From the NCBI RefSeq assembly GCF_001643305.1, contig NZ_LSGW01000095.1, forward strand, positions 47,400 through 111,399: a stretch of 64,000 nucleotides of DNA, read 5' to 3'. This stretch comes from Aeromonas salmonicida subsp. salmonicida. Lineage in GTDB: Bacteria; Pseudomonadota; Gammaproteobacteria; Enterobacterales; Aeromonadaceae. Positions within the stretch are counted from its first letter, which is position 1. Every line of letters starts with the position of its first letter. Positions 18,149-26,812 of this stretch are shown one piece after another. The notes below the pieces were generated by a model. That model was not told the origin of the DNA and ran no database searches. It saw only the letters and a program-made list of their open reading frames with translations. A program made the translations under genes and the position numbers.

Positions 18149-18880
18149 TTACTGTTCGAGCTTCTTGATGTCGTGGTGACTGCGCAGACGGATGTTGATC
18201 ATCTCCACCGTCAACGAGAAAGCCATGGCGAAGTAGATGTAACCCTTCGGAATGTGCAGATCCATCCCCTCGGCCATCAGCGCGAAACCAACCAGAGTCA
18301 GGAAGGAGAGTGCCAGCATCTTGATGGTGGGGTGGTTGTCGACAAAGTCCCCGATGGACTTGGCGGCGAACATCATGATGAAGACGGCGATCATGATGGC
18401 CAGCACCATGACGGGCACGTGATCTGCCATGCCGACTGCCGTGATGACCGAATCCAGGCTGAACACGATATCGAGAATGGCGATCTGGATCAGGGTGCTG
18501 ACGAAACCGGAGGCGACCGCCATGGAGCCCTCCGGCTCGGCGGCGCCTTCCAGGGTGGCGTGGATCTCGTGGGCACTCTTGCCGATGAGGAACAGGCCTC
18601 CCAGCAGCAGGATGAGATCGCGACCCGAGATGGCCTCACCCAGTACGGTGAACAACGGCTCGGTCAGGCGCATGACCCAGGCAAGCGACAGCAGCAGCAG
18701 GATACGGGTACCCATGGCCAGCCCCAATCCCAGGATCCGCGCCTTCTGACGTTGCGCCTCGGGCAGGCGGGCAACCAGGATGGAGATAAAAATGATGTTA
18801 TCGATACCCAGCACGATTTCGAGCAGGGTAAGGGTTGCGAGCGCAACCCAGGCAGAGGGGTCAAGAGCCCATTCCAGCAT
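18149..18880 (-). CDS. TerC-family membrane protein (YgdQ-like)
   Basis: Integral membrane protein similar to E. coli YgdQ. It has about seven membrane helices and the two TerC motifs with buried acidic residues: EIVLGIDNIIF near residue 21 and DIVFSLDSVITAVG near residue 138. TerC proteins are linked to metal (Mn, tellurite) handling, but the substrate here is unknown. ATG 18880 (MLEWALDPSAW) matches the family start; an upstream ATG at 18934 would add an atypical tail. Confidence 0.9.
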   Translation of the reverse strand: MLEWALDPSAWVALATLTLLEIVLGIDNIIFISILVARLPEAQRQKARILGLGLAMGTRILLLLSLAWVMRLTEPLFTVLGEAISGRDLILLLGGLFLIGKSAHEIHATLEGAAEPEGSMAVASGFVSTLIQIAILDIVFSLDSVITAVGMADHVPVMVLAIMIAVFIMMFAAKSIGDFVDNHPTIKMLALSFLTLVGFALMAEGMDLHIPKGYIYFAMAFSLTVEMINIRLRSHHDIKKLEQ

Positions 18881-18990
18881 GACTGAACCTTGGTTAACAA
18901 AATGAGAGGAAGCGGATTCTAGCAGGCGCAACATGGCTTGTCCCCATGCCTTGAAAAGATAAAATGGCGGCTGACCAGAGGGAGAAATCT

Positions 18991-20106
18991 ATGTTTCGTT
19001 TAGGGCTCATCATTAACCCGGTCGCCGGCATTGGTGGCGCGGTTGGTCTCAAGGGCAGTGACGGCGTGGTGGCTGAAGCGCTGGCTCGAGGGGCCGTGCC
19101 CAAGGCGCAGGAGCGGGCACGACAAGCCTTGTTGCCCCTGTGCGACCTTGCCACCCCATTTGAGCTGTTGACGGTCGCGGGCGAGATGGGGGCCGATCTC
19201 GCGGCGTCTCTTCAGTTGCCTTGTCGCATCGTCTATCAGCCCGTCTCTGGTGCTACCACGGCAGCCGACACTCGCGCCGCCGCCGACTTGATGCGTGCGG
19301 CCGGCGTCGATCTCTTGCTGTTTGCCGGCGGCGATGGTACGGCACGGGACATTTGCGCCGCTGTCGGAGAATCCTGTCATGTGCTCGGTATTCCGGCGGG
19401 CTGCAAGATCCACTCCGGTGTGTACGGCGTGACCCCCGCCGCCAGTGGTCGCGTGGCAGCCCGCATGATCGCCGGCGAATTGCTGAGTCTGGTGGATGCC
19501 GATGTGATGGATATCGACGAGGAGGCATTTCGCCTGGGCAAGGTGCGAGCCCGCCACTATGGTCAGCTGCTGGTACCGGGGGATCTGCGCTACGTGCAGG
19601 CGGTCAAGCAGGGGGGGCGGGAGTCCGAAGAGCTGGTACTGGCAGATCTTGCCGCCGGTGTGGTGGAGCAGATGGAGCCAGATACTCTCTACCTGATGGG
19701 CTCCGGCAGCACAGTCGCTGCCAGCATGGCGGCGCTGGGGCTGGAAAATACTTTGCTCGGCGTGGATCTGGTGGAAAATGGCCGGCTTATCGGGCAGGAT
19801 CTGTCCGCCGCCGAGATCCTGACCCGGATCCGCGGTCGTCACTGTCGTCTGATCATTACCCTGATCGGCGGTCAGGGACATCTGTTCGGGCGCGGAAATC
19901 AGCAACTGAGTCCAGAGGTGATCCGGGCTGTCGGGCGGGACCAGATCCAGGTCCTGGCTACCAAAGCCAAGCTGGCTGCCCTCGGGGGCAGGCCGCTGCT
20001 GGTGGATACCGATGATCCGGCACTGAACCGGTCGTTAAGTGGTTATCTGCGCATAACCACGGGATACAAGGATCAGGTCATCTACCCGGTGGCCAACCCG
20101 GAATAG
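18991..20106 (+). CDS. ATP-NAD kinase family protein
   Basis: About 371 residues, larger than NadK and matching the COG3199 branch of the NAD kinase/diacylglycerol kinase superfamily. The N-terminal INPVAGIGG and the catalytic GGDGTARD motif (about residue 111) are present, plus LIGGQGHLFGRGNQQLSP in the C-terminal half. ATG 18991 follows GGGAGAAA at good spacing. NADP synthesis from NAD is possible, but the true substrate is unproven. It is divergent from the TerC gene. Confidence 0.85.
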   Translation: MFRLGLIINPVAGIGGAVGLKGSDGVVAEALARGAVPKAQERARQALLPLCDLATPFELLTVAGEMGADLAASLQLPCRIVYQPVSGATTAADTRAAADLMRAAGVDLLLFAGGDGTARDICAAVGESCHVLGIPAGCKIHSGVYGVTPAASGRVAARMIAGELLSLVDADVMDIDEEAFRLGKVRARHYGQLLVPGDLRYVQAVKQGGRESEELVLADLAAGVVEQMEPDTLYLMGSGSTVAASMAALGLENTLLGVDLVENGRLIGQDLSAAEILTRIRGRHCRLIITLIGGQGHLFGRGNQQLSPEVIRAVGRDQIQVLATKAKLAALGGRPLLVDTDDPALNRSLSGYLRITTGYKDQVIYPVANPE

Positions 20107-20229
20107 GACATCAAGGATGCGGCTGGCCTTGCGCCAGAGAGCCGTGATCAACCGGATCGCGGTTCCACTCTCCCGAATTATTTTGCCGGCAATTTTTTGC
20201 CAGCCACTCTGAAAATGAGGCTGCGTTAC

Positions 20230-20508
20230 ATGACGATTCATGAATTTGAGCACAAGTTGTTGGGACTGATAGACGCCATGGTGGCCACGGCGACTGAAGA
20301 TGAGCTGTTTGCGGGGGGTTATCTGCGCGGTCACATTTCGCTGGCGGTGGCGCGTGCCGAGCTGGAAGGCAAGACACTGGTGCGGGATGTAAAGAGTTAT
20401 GTACTGCGCAGCCTGAATGAGGCCATCCTGGAGGGGGAGCTTTCCGAGCAGGATGAAGAGCTGGTACAAGCCATGTGGAAGCGCCTGCAGCAGCAAGCGG
20501 AAGCTTGA
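20230..20508 (+). CDS. yfcL: YfcL family protein
   Basis: Small protein of about 92 residues resembling E. coli YfcL, function unknown. Conserved segments include DELFAGGYLRGHISLAVA and GELSEQDEELV..MW. ATG 20230 (MTIHEFEHKLLGLIDAMV) matches the family start. It lies 123 bases after the NAD-kinase-like gene. Confidence 0.85.
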   Translation: MTIHEFEHKLLGLIDAMVATATEDELFAGGYLRGHISLAVARAELEGKTLVRDVKSYVLRSLNEAILEGELSEQDEELVQAMWKRLQQQAEA

Positions 20509-20605
20509 TCGAATACACATTTCAAACAGAAGTTTTAGTTGACGCTTCCCTGAAGTTAGTGAAAGGTTAATAATAAGTTTCGCCTTTTGTTTCAGGGATT
20601 AAACT

Positions 20606-22270
20606 ATGGCTTCCTCTTCACGTATTGCCAATAAACTGCCGCTCGAGATGCTCTACCATTGGGAGCGGCAGTGTCCTGACCGAGTCTATCTTCGTCAAAC
20701 CATCAACCGCGAGTACGTCGACTTTACCTGGGGTGAAGTGGCTGACGAAGCGCGGCGCATGGTGACGGCGCTGCGTCATCTGGGCCTGGTGCCCGGTGAC
20801 AAGGTGGCCCTGCTCTCCAAGAACTGTGCCCAGTGGTTTATCGCCGATCTGGCCATGCAGATGGGGCAGTACGTGAGCGTGCCCATCTATCCGACCGCCA
20901 ACGTCGATACCATCGAATATGTGCTGCGTCACAGCGAAGCCAAGGCGATCTTCGTCGGCAAGCTGGATGACTGGAAGAGCCAGGAGGCGGGTGTGCCTGC
21001 CTCCCTTCTGCGCATCGCCATGCCCTATGAGACCATGCCCGCCAGCCATCAGTGGGACGATCTGCTGGAGGCGCACGAACCTATCCCCGACAGCCCGGTG
21101 CAGGTACCGGATGCGCTGCTGAGCCTGGTCTACACCTCAGGCAGTACCGGCAAGCCCAAAGGCGCCATGTTGAGCGTCGAGCGTTATGCCTGGTCCTGTG
21201 AAAAGCTGGTGGAAGCGGTGGAGCTGACCGCCACCGATCGCGGCTTCTCCTATCTGCCGCTCGCCCATATCACAGAGCGGGTTTACATCTATGGCGGCAG
21301 CCTGTTCAGCGGCGCCACCATCGCTTTCCCCGAGTCGCTCGACACCTTCATTGATGACGTCAAGCGTTGCCGTCCCACCGTCTTTATCTCTGTGCCCCGG
21401 CTGTGGGCCATGTTCCGCATCAAGATCCACGAAAAGCTGCCCCAGAAGAAGCTGGAACTGTTGCTCAAGATCCCGTTTGTCTCGGGGCTTATCAAGGGCA
21501 AGTTGCAAAAAGGGCTGGGGCTGGATCAGGCGCGGGTGCTGGGCTGCGGCTCGGCGCCAGTGTCACCGGCCCTGCTGCAGTGGTACAACAGCATCGGCAT
21601 CAAGATAACCGAAGCCTGGGGCATGACAGAGAACCACGCTTTTTCCACCCTCAACTACCCCTTCCGCGCCGACAAGATAGGCACGGTCGGCAAGGCGGGG
21701 CCCGGAGTGACCATCAAGATTTCCGATGAGGGGGAGATCCTCTGTCGCTGTGACGGCATGATGCTGGGGTACTACAAGGACCCCGAGCACAGCAGCGAAG
21801 CCATCGACGCCGACGGCTGGCTCCACACTGGCGACATGGGCAAGCTGGACAGAGAGGGCTACCTCACCATCACAGGCCGCATGAAGGATGTGTTCAAAAC
21901 CGCCAAGGGCAAGTATGTGGCACCTGTGCCCATTGAAGGCTTGCTGGGACAAGAACCCATCATAGAGCAGCTGTGTGTGATTGGTTACGGCATGCCCCAG
22001 CCCATTGCGCTGGTGCAGCTGGCCGAGAGTGCCATGAAGGGTAATCGGGAAACCATCAATGCCCAGCTGGAGGCGGCGCGCAACCGGGTCAACGATCAAC
22101 TGGAATCTCACGCCAGAATTCGCGGCATCCTGGTGGTGAAGACGCCCTGGAACATTGAAAATGGTGTACTCACCCCCACCATGAAGATCAAGCGCCACCT
22201 GCTGGAGCAAAAATACGCGGACATCGGCGAGCAGTGGTCCTCCTCCCAGAGCATCATCTGGGAATCCTGA
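20606..22270 (+). CDS. AMP-binding acyl-CoA synthetase (long-chain fatty acid-CoA ligase type)
   Basis: Adenylate-forming enzyme of 554 residues that should activate a carboxylic acid, probably a fatty acid, to its CoA ester. The P-loop YTSGSTGKPKGAM is near residue 173, followed by GWLHTGDMGKLDREGYLTIT and the C-terminal hinge motif GRMKD. A lysine in TPTMKIKR near the C-terminus is the likely adenylation lysine. Chain-length preference cannot be read from the sequence. A 16-bp-stem terminator follows. Confidence 0.9.
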   Translation: MASSSRIANKLPLEMLYHWERQCPDRVYLRQTINREYVDFTWGEVADEARRMVTALRHLGLVPGDKVALLSKNCAQWFIADLAMQMGQYVSVPIYPTANVDTIEYVLRHSEAKAIFVGKLDDWKSQEAGVPASLLRIAMPYETMPASHQWDDLLEAHEPIPDSPVQVPDALLSLVYTSGSTGKPKGAMLSVERYAWSCEKLVEAVELTATDRGFSYLPLAHITERVYIYGGSLFSGATIAFPESLDTFIDDVKRCRPTVFISVPRLWAMFRIKIHEKLPQKKLELLLKIPFVSGLIKGKLQKGLGLDQARVLGCGSAPVSPALLQWYNSIGIKITEAWGMTENHAFSTLNYPFRADKIGTVGKAGPGVTIKISDEGEILCRCDGMMLGYYKDPEHSSEAIDADGWLHTGDMGKLDREGYLTITGRMKDVFKTAKGKYVAPVPIEGLLGQEPIIEQLCVIGYGMPQPIALVQLAESAMKGNRETINAQLEAARNRVNDQLESHARIRGILVVKTPWNIENGVLTPTMKIKRHLLEQKYADIGEQWSSSQSIIWES

Positions 22271-22299
22271 CGGACTGACGTGACTCAGCGATCAACAGC

Positions 22300-22334
22300 A
22301 ACAACAAGGGGAGCCAATGGCTCCCCTTGTTGTT
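22300..22334. terminator. Bidirectional hairpin between the acyl-CoA synthetase gene and cdd
   Basis: A perfect 16-bp stem (22300-22315 with 22319-22334) around AAT, A-rich on the left and T-rich on the right, serving the convergent genes. Confidence 0.85.
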
Positions 22335-22348
22335 GGACGTCATTTACT

Positions 22349-23230
22349 TCAGACGGCCTGGTATTCCAGCTCGACCGAGCCCAGCGCCTTGAGGGTGGAC
22401 TGGGCAGAATCCCGCTGGCTGATCTGGCCGTTTTTGCTCTCCAGCAGCACGGCGCGACGGATGCTGGCGAGATCTTCGCCGCACAGCACAGCGTGGGCGC
22501 AGGCCATCTGCATCGGCGGCAGGCTGGGATTGAACGCCGCGTTTTCTGCGTAGCGACCACAGAAGAGGCGGCCATCGGCAAACAGCAGCGCCACGGCGGC
22601 ATAGCCCTGGCTGTAGGGGGCGTAGCTTTGACGGGCAGCGGCCAGCGCCGCTCGCCAGATCGGATCCTCGCTCTCGAGCACCAGCTCGTCATGAGCTTGC
22701 GGGCTCATCAGGGCATCGGTGATGTCGAGATCGGCCGGGCCAAAGGAGTGGGGCAGGAAGGATTGCAGCGCGCTCAAGTCGTCAGGCAGGGAGACTTGCA
22801 GCGTTTTGGCGGTGCTCAGCTCGTTCATGAACTGGCGGCAATGGCCGCAGGGGGTGTAGTTGACCGTGATTTCGCTGATCCCTGTCTCACCGCCCAGCCA
22901 GGCGTTGGAGATGGCGGATTGCTCCGCATGGACCGAGTGGAACAACCCTTGTCCGGCAAATTCCATGTTGGCGCCGAAATACCAGGTACCGCTCAGGCCG
23001 CAGGCGATGGCGCCGACAAAAAATTTGGAGATGGGCGCCACCGAGCAGGCGGCGGCCAGTGGCAGCAGCGCCAGACGCAGGGCGCGATCTTCCAGCCCTG
23101 TGGCGGCTTTCAGGGTCGCCACCTGCTGTGGCGTGAAACGGGCCTGGAAATCGTTGTCCAGCATGGGCAGCAGCGCCGCTTTGAGCGGGGCGGACAGGGT
23201 ATCGAGTGGCTTGGCAAAACGGGGATGCAT
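22349..23230 (-). CDS. cdd: Cytidine deaminase
   Basis: Homodimeric zinc enzyme that deaminates cytidine and deoxycytidine for pyrimidine salvage. The 293-residue length equals the E. coli-type two-domain enzyme (294). Zinc and catalytic residues are visible as HAEQ (proton-shuttle Glu) and PCGHC. It lies downstream of yohJK as in E. coli, with a strong CRP site upstream. Confidence 0.97.
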   Translation of the reverse strand: MHPRFAKPLDTLSAPLKAALLPMLDNDFQARFTPQQVATLKAATGLEDRALRLALLPLAAACSVAPISKFFVGAIACGLSGTWYFGANMEFAGQGLFHSVHAEQSAISNAWLGGETGISEITVNYTPCGHCRQFMNELSTAKTLQVSLPDDLSALQSFLPHSFGPADLDITDALMSPQAHDELVLESEDPIWRAALAAARQSYAPYSQGYAAVALLFADGRLFCGRYAENAAFNPSLPPMQMACAHAVLCGEDLASIRRAVLLESKNGQISQRDSAQSTLKALGSVELEYQAV

Positions 23231-23287
23231 AGTGTGTCCTCAAAGGCCAATTGGGGGGCCATTGTAGGGAGCAAGCTCGGCAAAATG

Positions 23288-23303
23288 TGTGAGCGCGCTC
23301 ACG
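23288..23303. promoter_or_regulatory. CRP site upstream of cdd
   Basis: TGTGAGCGCGCTCACG matches TGTGA-N6-TCACA at 9 of 10 core positions, 58 bases before cdd. E. coli cdd is also CRP-activated and CytR-repressed. Confidence 0.75.
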
Positions 23304-23418
23304 CCCTGACGGGCAAAAGGAGGAGGAGGATAAAGGAAACGTTTGTCTTGCGCAAATTGTGCGTCAGCTCGCACAGTGGCGGGCCAACAGGCCCGCAGCG
23401 CCAGCAAATGGGTGACCC

Positions 23419-24105
23419 TCAGGTCAACCAGTGATAAAGAGCAAACAGCAGGGGGGCGACGGCGGCGGTGAGGATGCCGCACACCACCATGGCCAGCGAC
23501 GAGAAGGCCCCCTGGGTGATGCCCTTCTCGGCTGAGGTGGCGGTGCCGATGGCGTGGGCGCAGGCTCCCATGGCGAGTCCCTGGGCCTCGGGGTCTGTCA
23601 CCCGCATCAGTTTGAGCAGCGGGTATCCGATGAGGGCGCCTACAATCCCGACCACCACCACCACGGCCGCCGCTATGGCAGGTATACCGCCGATGGACTG
23701 GCTGACGCTCATGGCAAGCGGGGTTGTGATGGACTTGGTGGCGAGCGATGCCAGCAACGCCGGGTCGGCGCCCATAAAATGACCGATCAGCAGGGTAGTG
23801 CAGACCGAGATCAAGACGGAGGCCAGAGTACAGACTAGGATGGGCTTGAGCCTGGCCTGGATCTGGCGGGCCTGCTGATACAGCGGCAGTGCCAGTGCCA
23901 CCACGGCGGGTTCCAGCAGGGCCGTGATGGGGAGGGTGCCACTCTCGTACTGCTCAAGTGGCAGATCCAGCCAGAGCAGCAGGCCTATGATGACGGCGGT
24001 GGGCACCAGCACGGGATTGATGATGGGCCAGGGCAGACGGCGATAGAGGGCCCGGGTGGCAAAATAGAGTGCCAGGGTCAGGGGAATGGCAAGCCAGAAG
24101 ATCAT
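23419..24105 (-). CDS. yohK: LrgB/CidB family membrane protein YohK
   Basis: Hydrophobic protein of 228 residues with about six or seven membrane helices and the LrgB signature KSITTPLAMSVSQSIGG. LrgAB-type pairs are linked to holin-like activity, or to pyruvate or glycolate export in plants and Bacillus. Its start overlaps the yohJ stop by 4 bases. Confidence 0.92.
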   Translation of the reverse strand: MIFWLAIPLTLALYFATRALYRRLPWPIINPVLVPTAVIIGLLLWLDLPLEQYESGTLPITALLEPAVVALALPLYQQARQIQARLKPILVCTLASVLISVCTTLLIGHFMGADPALLASLATKSITTPLAMSVSQSIGGIPAIAAAVVVVVGIVGALIGYPLLKLMRVTDPEAQGLAMGACAHAIGTATSAEKGITQGAFSSLAMVVCGILTAAVAPLLFALYHWLT

Positions 24106-24458
24106 TTGTTCATCCTCTGGTACAGGCGCCCGACAGTGCCCAGGATCAAGACTATCCCCAGTACGATGCAGAGCATGATGAGACCGAAGGACTGGCGCAG
24201 GGGCTCAAGCCAGGCGACCAGGCCAACGGCTACCGGCACGAACAGGACGCCCATATGCCGCAGCAGCAGGCCGGCACCGAGTTCGACCCAGTGCAGCTTC
24301 ACCAGCTGCAAGGAGAGCAGCACGAACAGCAGCAGCATGCCGATGATGCTGCCGGGGAAGGCAAAAGGCAGTATGGCGGCCAGGGTTTTACCCACCAGCA
24401 GGCAGGCGACGATGACCATAAAGTCACGAAGGTAGAGCAAGGCACGTTGCGCAATCAC
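24102..24458 (-). CDS. yohJ: LrgA/CidA family holin-like protein YohJ
   Basis: Small membrane protein of 118 residues with four predicted helices and the LrgA motif FPGSIIGMLLLF. It forms the first gene of yohJ-yohK-cdd, an order kept from E. coli. Confidence 0.92.
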   Translation of the reverse strand: MIAQRALLYLRDFMVIVACLLVGKTLAAILPFAFPGSIIGMLLLFVLLSLQLVKLHWVELGAGLLLRHMGVLFVPVAVGLVAWLEPLRQSFGLIMLCIVLGIVLILGTVGRLYQRMNK

Positions 24459-24658
24459 CTGAGCCTCAACTTGGAAACTGTGAATGAATGGGCAGTTTAC
24501 CAGAGAGGCAGGGGCGCGGCATTAAAACAATAACAGCTGAAATTAGTTCGATGATGGCTGATTTCATTGAAGATTCTTTGATAGCAAACCTTTCTGAACC
24601 ATGGTTTTTCAAGACCATGGCGTGCTGAACACATATTTTACAATTACAAGGAGTAGCC

Positions 24659-26070
24659 ATGACATCCCTCTTGTCCCGCGTGCGTCAACTGGCGGCCGAT
24701 AGTGACCTGCCCCCTCAGTTGTTGCAGACCCGTCAGTGGGACGGGTCCTTGTGCCGGGTCCGGCTCGACAACACGGGCAGTGATGATACCCGGGTCGCTC
24801 GCTGGGTACTGTTTGATGGCAAGCTCGGCCTCCCGCTCGACACCCCTCTCTATGGCGAAGGGTTCCAGATGCTGGCCCAGACCATGGGCAGCTGGCAATT
24901 CCCTCAATCGGTTGGCCGTTGCCCCGATTCAAGCGTCTATCGCATCACGGACGATGATGGCTATCACACAGTTCATAACCTGTTGCTGGTGGAGCATGAC
25001 AAGGGTTGGCTGCTGCTCGCTTTTGCCAGTTGTCACCGTTTTGGCGGCGAGTTTCGCCTCTACCCGGATGGCCGCTTGCAGATCCTGATGAACTGCGAAG
25101 ATCGCCTGTTGTCTGCCGGTCAGCACTGGCAAAGCGAGGCGCTGATCTGCCTGGAAGGGGCTGACAGGGAGGCGCTGTTGGCCGAACTGGCGGAGCGGAT
25201 CGCCGCCGAACACGGCTCGCTGATCGGTCAGGTGGGCGAGCGCCCCAATGGCTGGTGCTCCTGGTATCACTATTATACGGACGTCAGCGCCGATGACATT
25301 CGCGAGAATCTGGCGGTGCGTGCCGAGCGTTTCCCGGCCCTGCGCTACGTGCAGATCGATGATGGCTATCAGGCCAAAATGGGGGACTGGCTTACTCCTT
25401 CGCCCAAGTTCGAGCAAGGGGTGGCTGCGCTGGCGGCCGCTTCCACGACACCTCCGCCACCCGGGTGGAAGCCTATCGTCGTGGGATGGCGGCTATCTTG
25501 CGCGGGGCGGGTGAGGGGGCTTTCCTGCTTGGCTGCAACGCGCCAATCTGGCCGAGCCTGGGACTGGTACACGGCATGCGGGTGAGCGACGACGTGGAGC
25601 GCAATGGCCACCGTTTTCGCCAGATCGCCCGCGAGGTCTTCTGCCGTGCCTGGCAGAACGACAGACTATGGGCGCTCGATCCTGACTGCATCTGCCTGCG
25701 GGATCTGCCGAGTCAGCAGGCCACCCCTGTGGATTACAGCTTCCATCTGGCGGCGCTGGTTGCAAGCGGCGGCATGATGCTGGCAGGAGACAGACTGCAA
25801 GCGCTTGATGGTGAGCAAGGGGGGCAACTGCAAAAGCTGCTGGCCTTGTGTGCAGTCCGAGCCCCGTCTACCCGTTTCGAGTCGATGGAGTTTGTCTGCG
25901 GCGAAGTGGTGTTGCCTGAAGGGGGTAGCCTGCTTTGCCTGTTCAACTGGGAAGCGCAACCCCAGGAGTGCCTGTTGCCGGAAGGTGGGCAGGATTTCTG
26001 GGACGAGGGCGCCATCGGTACCTCGCTTACTCTGCAAGGGGGCGAGGGGCGGGTGATCCGCTACCTCTGA
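24659..26070 (+). pseudogene. GH36 alpha-galactosidase, internal deletion and frameshift
   Basis: The first part (24659 to about 25440) is the N-terminal and early barrel region of a GH36 alpha-galactosidase, with PNGWCSWYHYYTDVSADDI and VQIDDGYQAKMGDW. At about 25436-25442 the sequence jumps, in a shifted frame, to FHDTSATRVEAYRRGMAAIL, which continues to TGA at 26070 with MRVSDDV, the likely acid/base segment. By family comparison roughly 110-120 residues are missing, including the strand with the nucleophile aspartate (KLDF type). The gene should be inactive. A good RBS (AAGGAG) remains upstream. Confidence 0.88.
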
Positions 26071-26085
26071 TCCTTTGCTGCTATA

Positions 26086-26120
26086 AACCATTCAGGCTCC
26101 CATCGGGAGCCTGAATGGTT
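26086..26120. terminator. Perfect hairpin between the GH36 remnant and the convergent gene
   Basis: A 16-bp perfect stem (26086-26101 with 26105-26120) around ATC. Neither side has a long T tract. Confidence 0.7.
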
Positions 26121-26153
26121 GGTAAATCCTGTCAATATGCCGACCGCGTGAGG

Positions 26154-26672
26154 TCAGTAACGCCACTCGAAGCCGATGGCGTAGTTGGCGGCGCCATAGC
26201 CGGGGATCTCGTTGCTGGAGAGCAGCGCCTTGAAAGTGAGCCGGGCGCTGAGCGGGATACCGAGCCCCAGGCCGATGGCGACCTCATCATTGGGGTTGCC
26301 AATCACGTCGGCCCGGATCATGCGATAGAGCGACAGATCCTTGCTCATGTGCACATAGCTTTGTGAACTTTGGTTATAGAGCTGACCAAAAACCTCCAGC
26401 TGGAAACCGGCCTGGGGGGTAATGGCCAGCGGCACCCCCACAAAGTTGTAGAGATCGGAGCGGTTGAAATAGCTGTTGGTGATCTGGGGGGTGAAGTCGG
26501 TCTGCTGGTAGAGGTGGTTGAAGTTGCTTTCGATCAGTTGATAGGTTTGCTGCGGCAACCGCAACAGGTAGTCGGGGACATCAAAACGTACCGCTGCCAT
26601 GCTGGCCGATGGCAGCAGGGAGCAGACGAACAAACCGAAACCGGGCAATCCTGAGCGCATCAGATGAAGCAT
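26154..26672 (-). CDS. Hypothetical exported protein, possible outer-membrane beta-barrel
   Basis: I do not recognise the family. From ATG 26672 (or 26660) the protein has about 172 residues with an apparent signal peptide (LPGFGLFVCSLLPSASMAA). The mature part has alternating aromatic strands and ends in an aromatic residue (GFEWRY), a common outer-membrane barrel end. A GLGLGIPLSARLTFKALLSS stretch also fits a beta hairpin. It lies downstream of sbcB on the same strand, 140 bases away. Confidence 0.65.
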   Translation of the reverse strand: MLHLMRSGLPGFGLFVCSLLPSASMAAVRFDVPDYLLRLPQQTYQLIESNFNHLYQQTDFTPQITNSYFNRSDLYNFVGVPLAITPQAGFQLEVFGQLYNQSSQSYVHMSKDLSLYRMIRADVIGNPNDEVAIGLGLGIPLSARLTFKALLSSNEIPGYGAANYAIGFEWRY

Positions 26673-26812
26673 CTCCAAGGGTCGATAGCCAAAGACAGTC
26701 AATGCAATGTTAGTGCACAAATAGTTGAAATTTCGGGAGTCTTTACTCCCCTGCCCATTATGAATGGGGTGAGGGGAGCATACAGTCATTTAACTGTGAA
26801 ACCGATCACATC

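Noticed and set aside
20539..20572. TTGACG followed by TTAATA as the promoter of the acyl-CoA synthetase gene
   Set aside because: The spacing is about 22 bases, too long for a sigma70 promoter.
23348..23365. TGTGCG and CGCACA pair upstream of cdd as a second CRP site
   Set aside because: The half-sites are spaced by 8 rather than 6 bases, so it does not fit CRP; a CytR site is possible but not supported.
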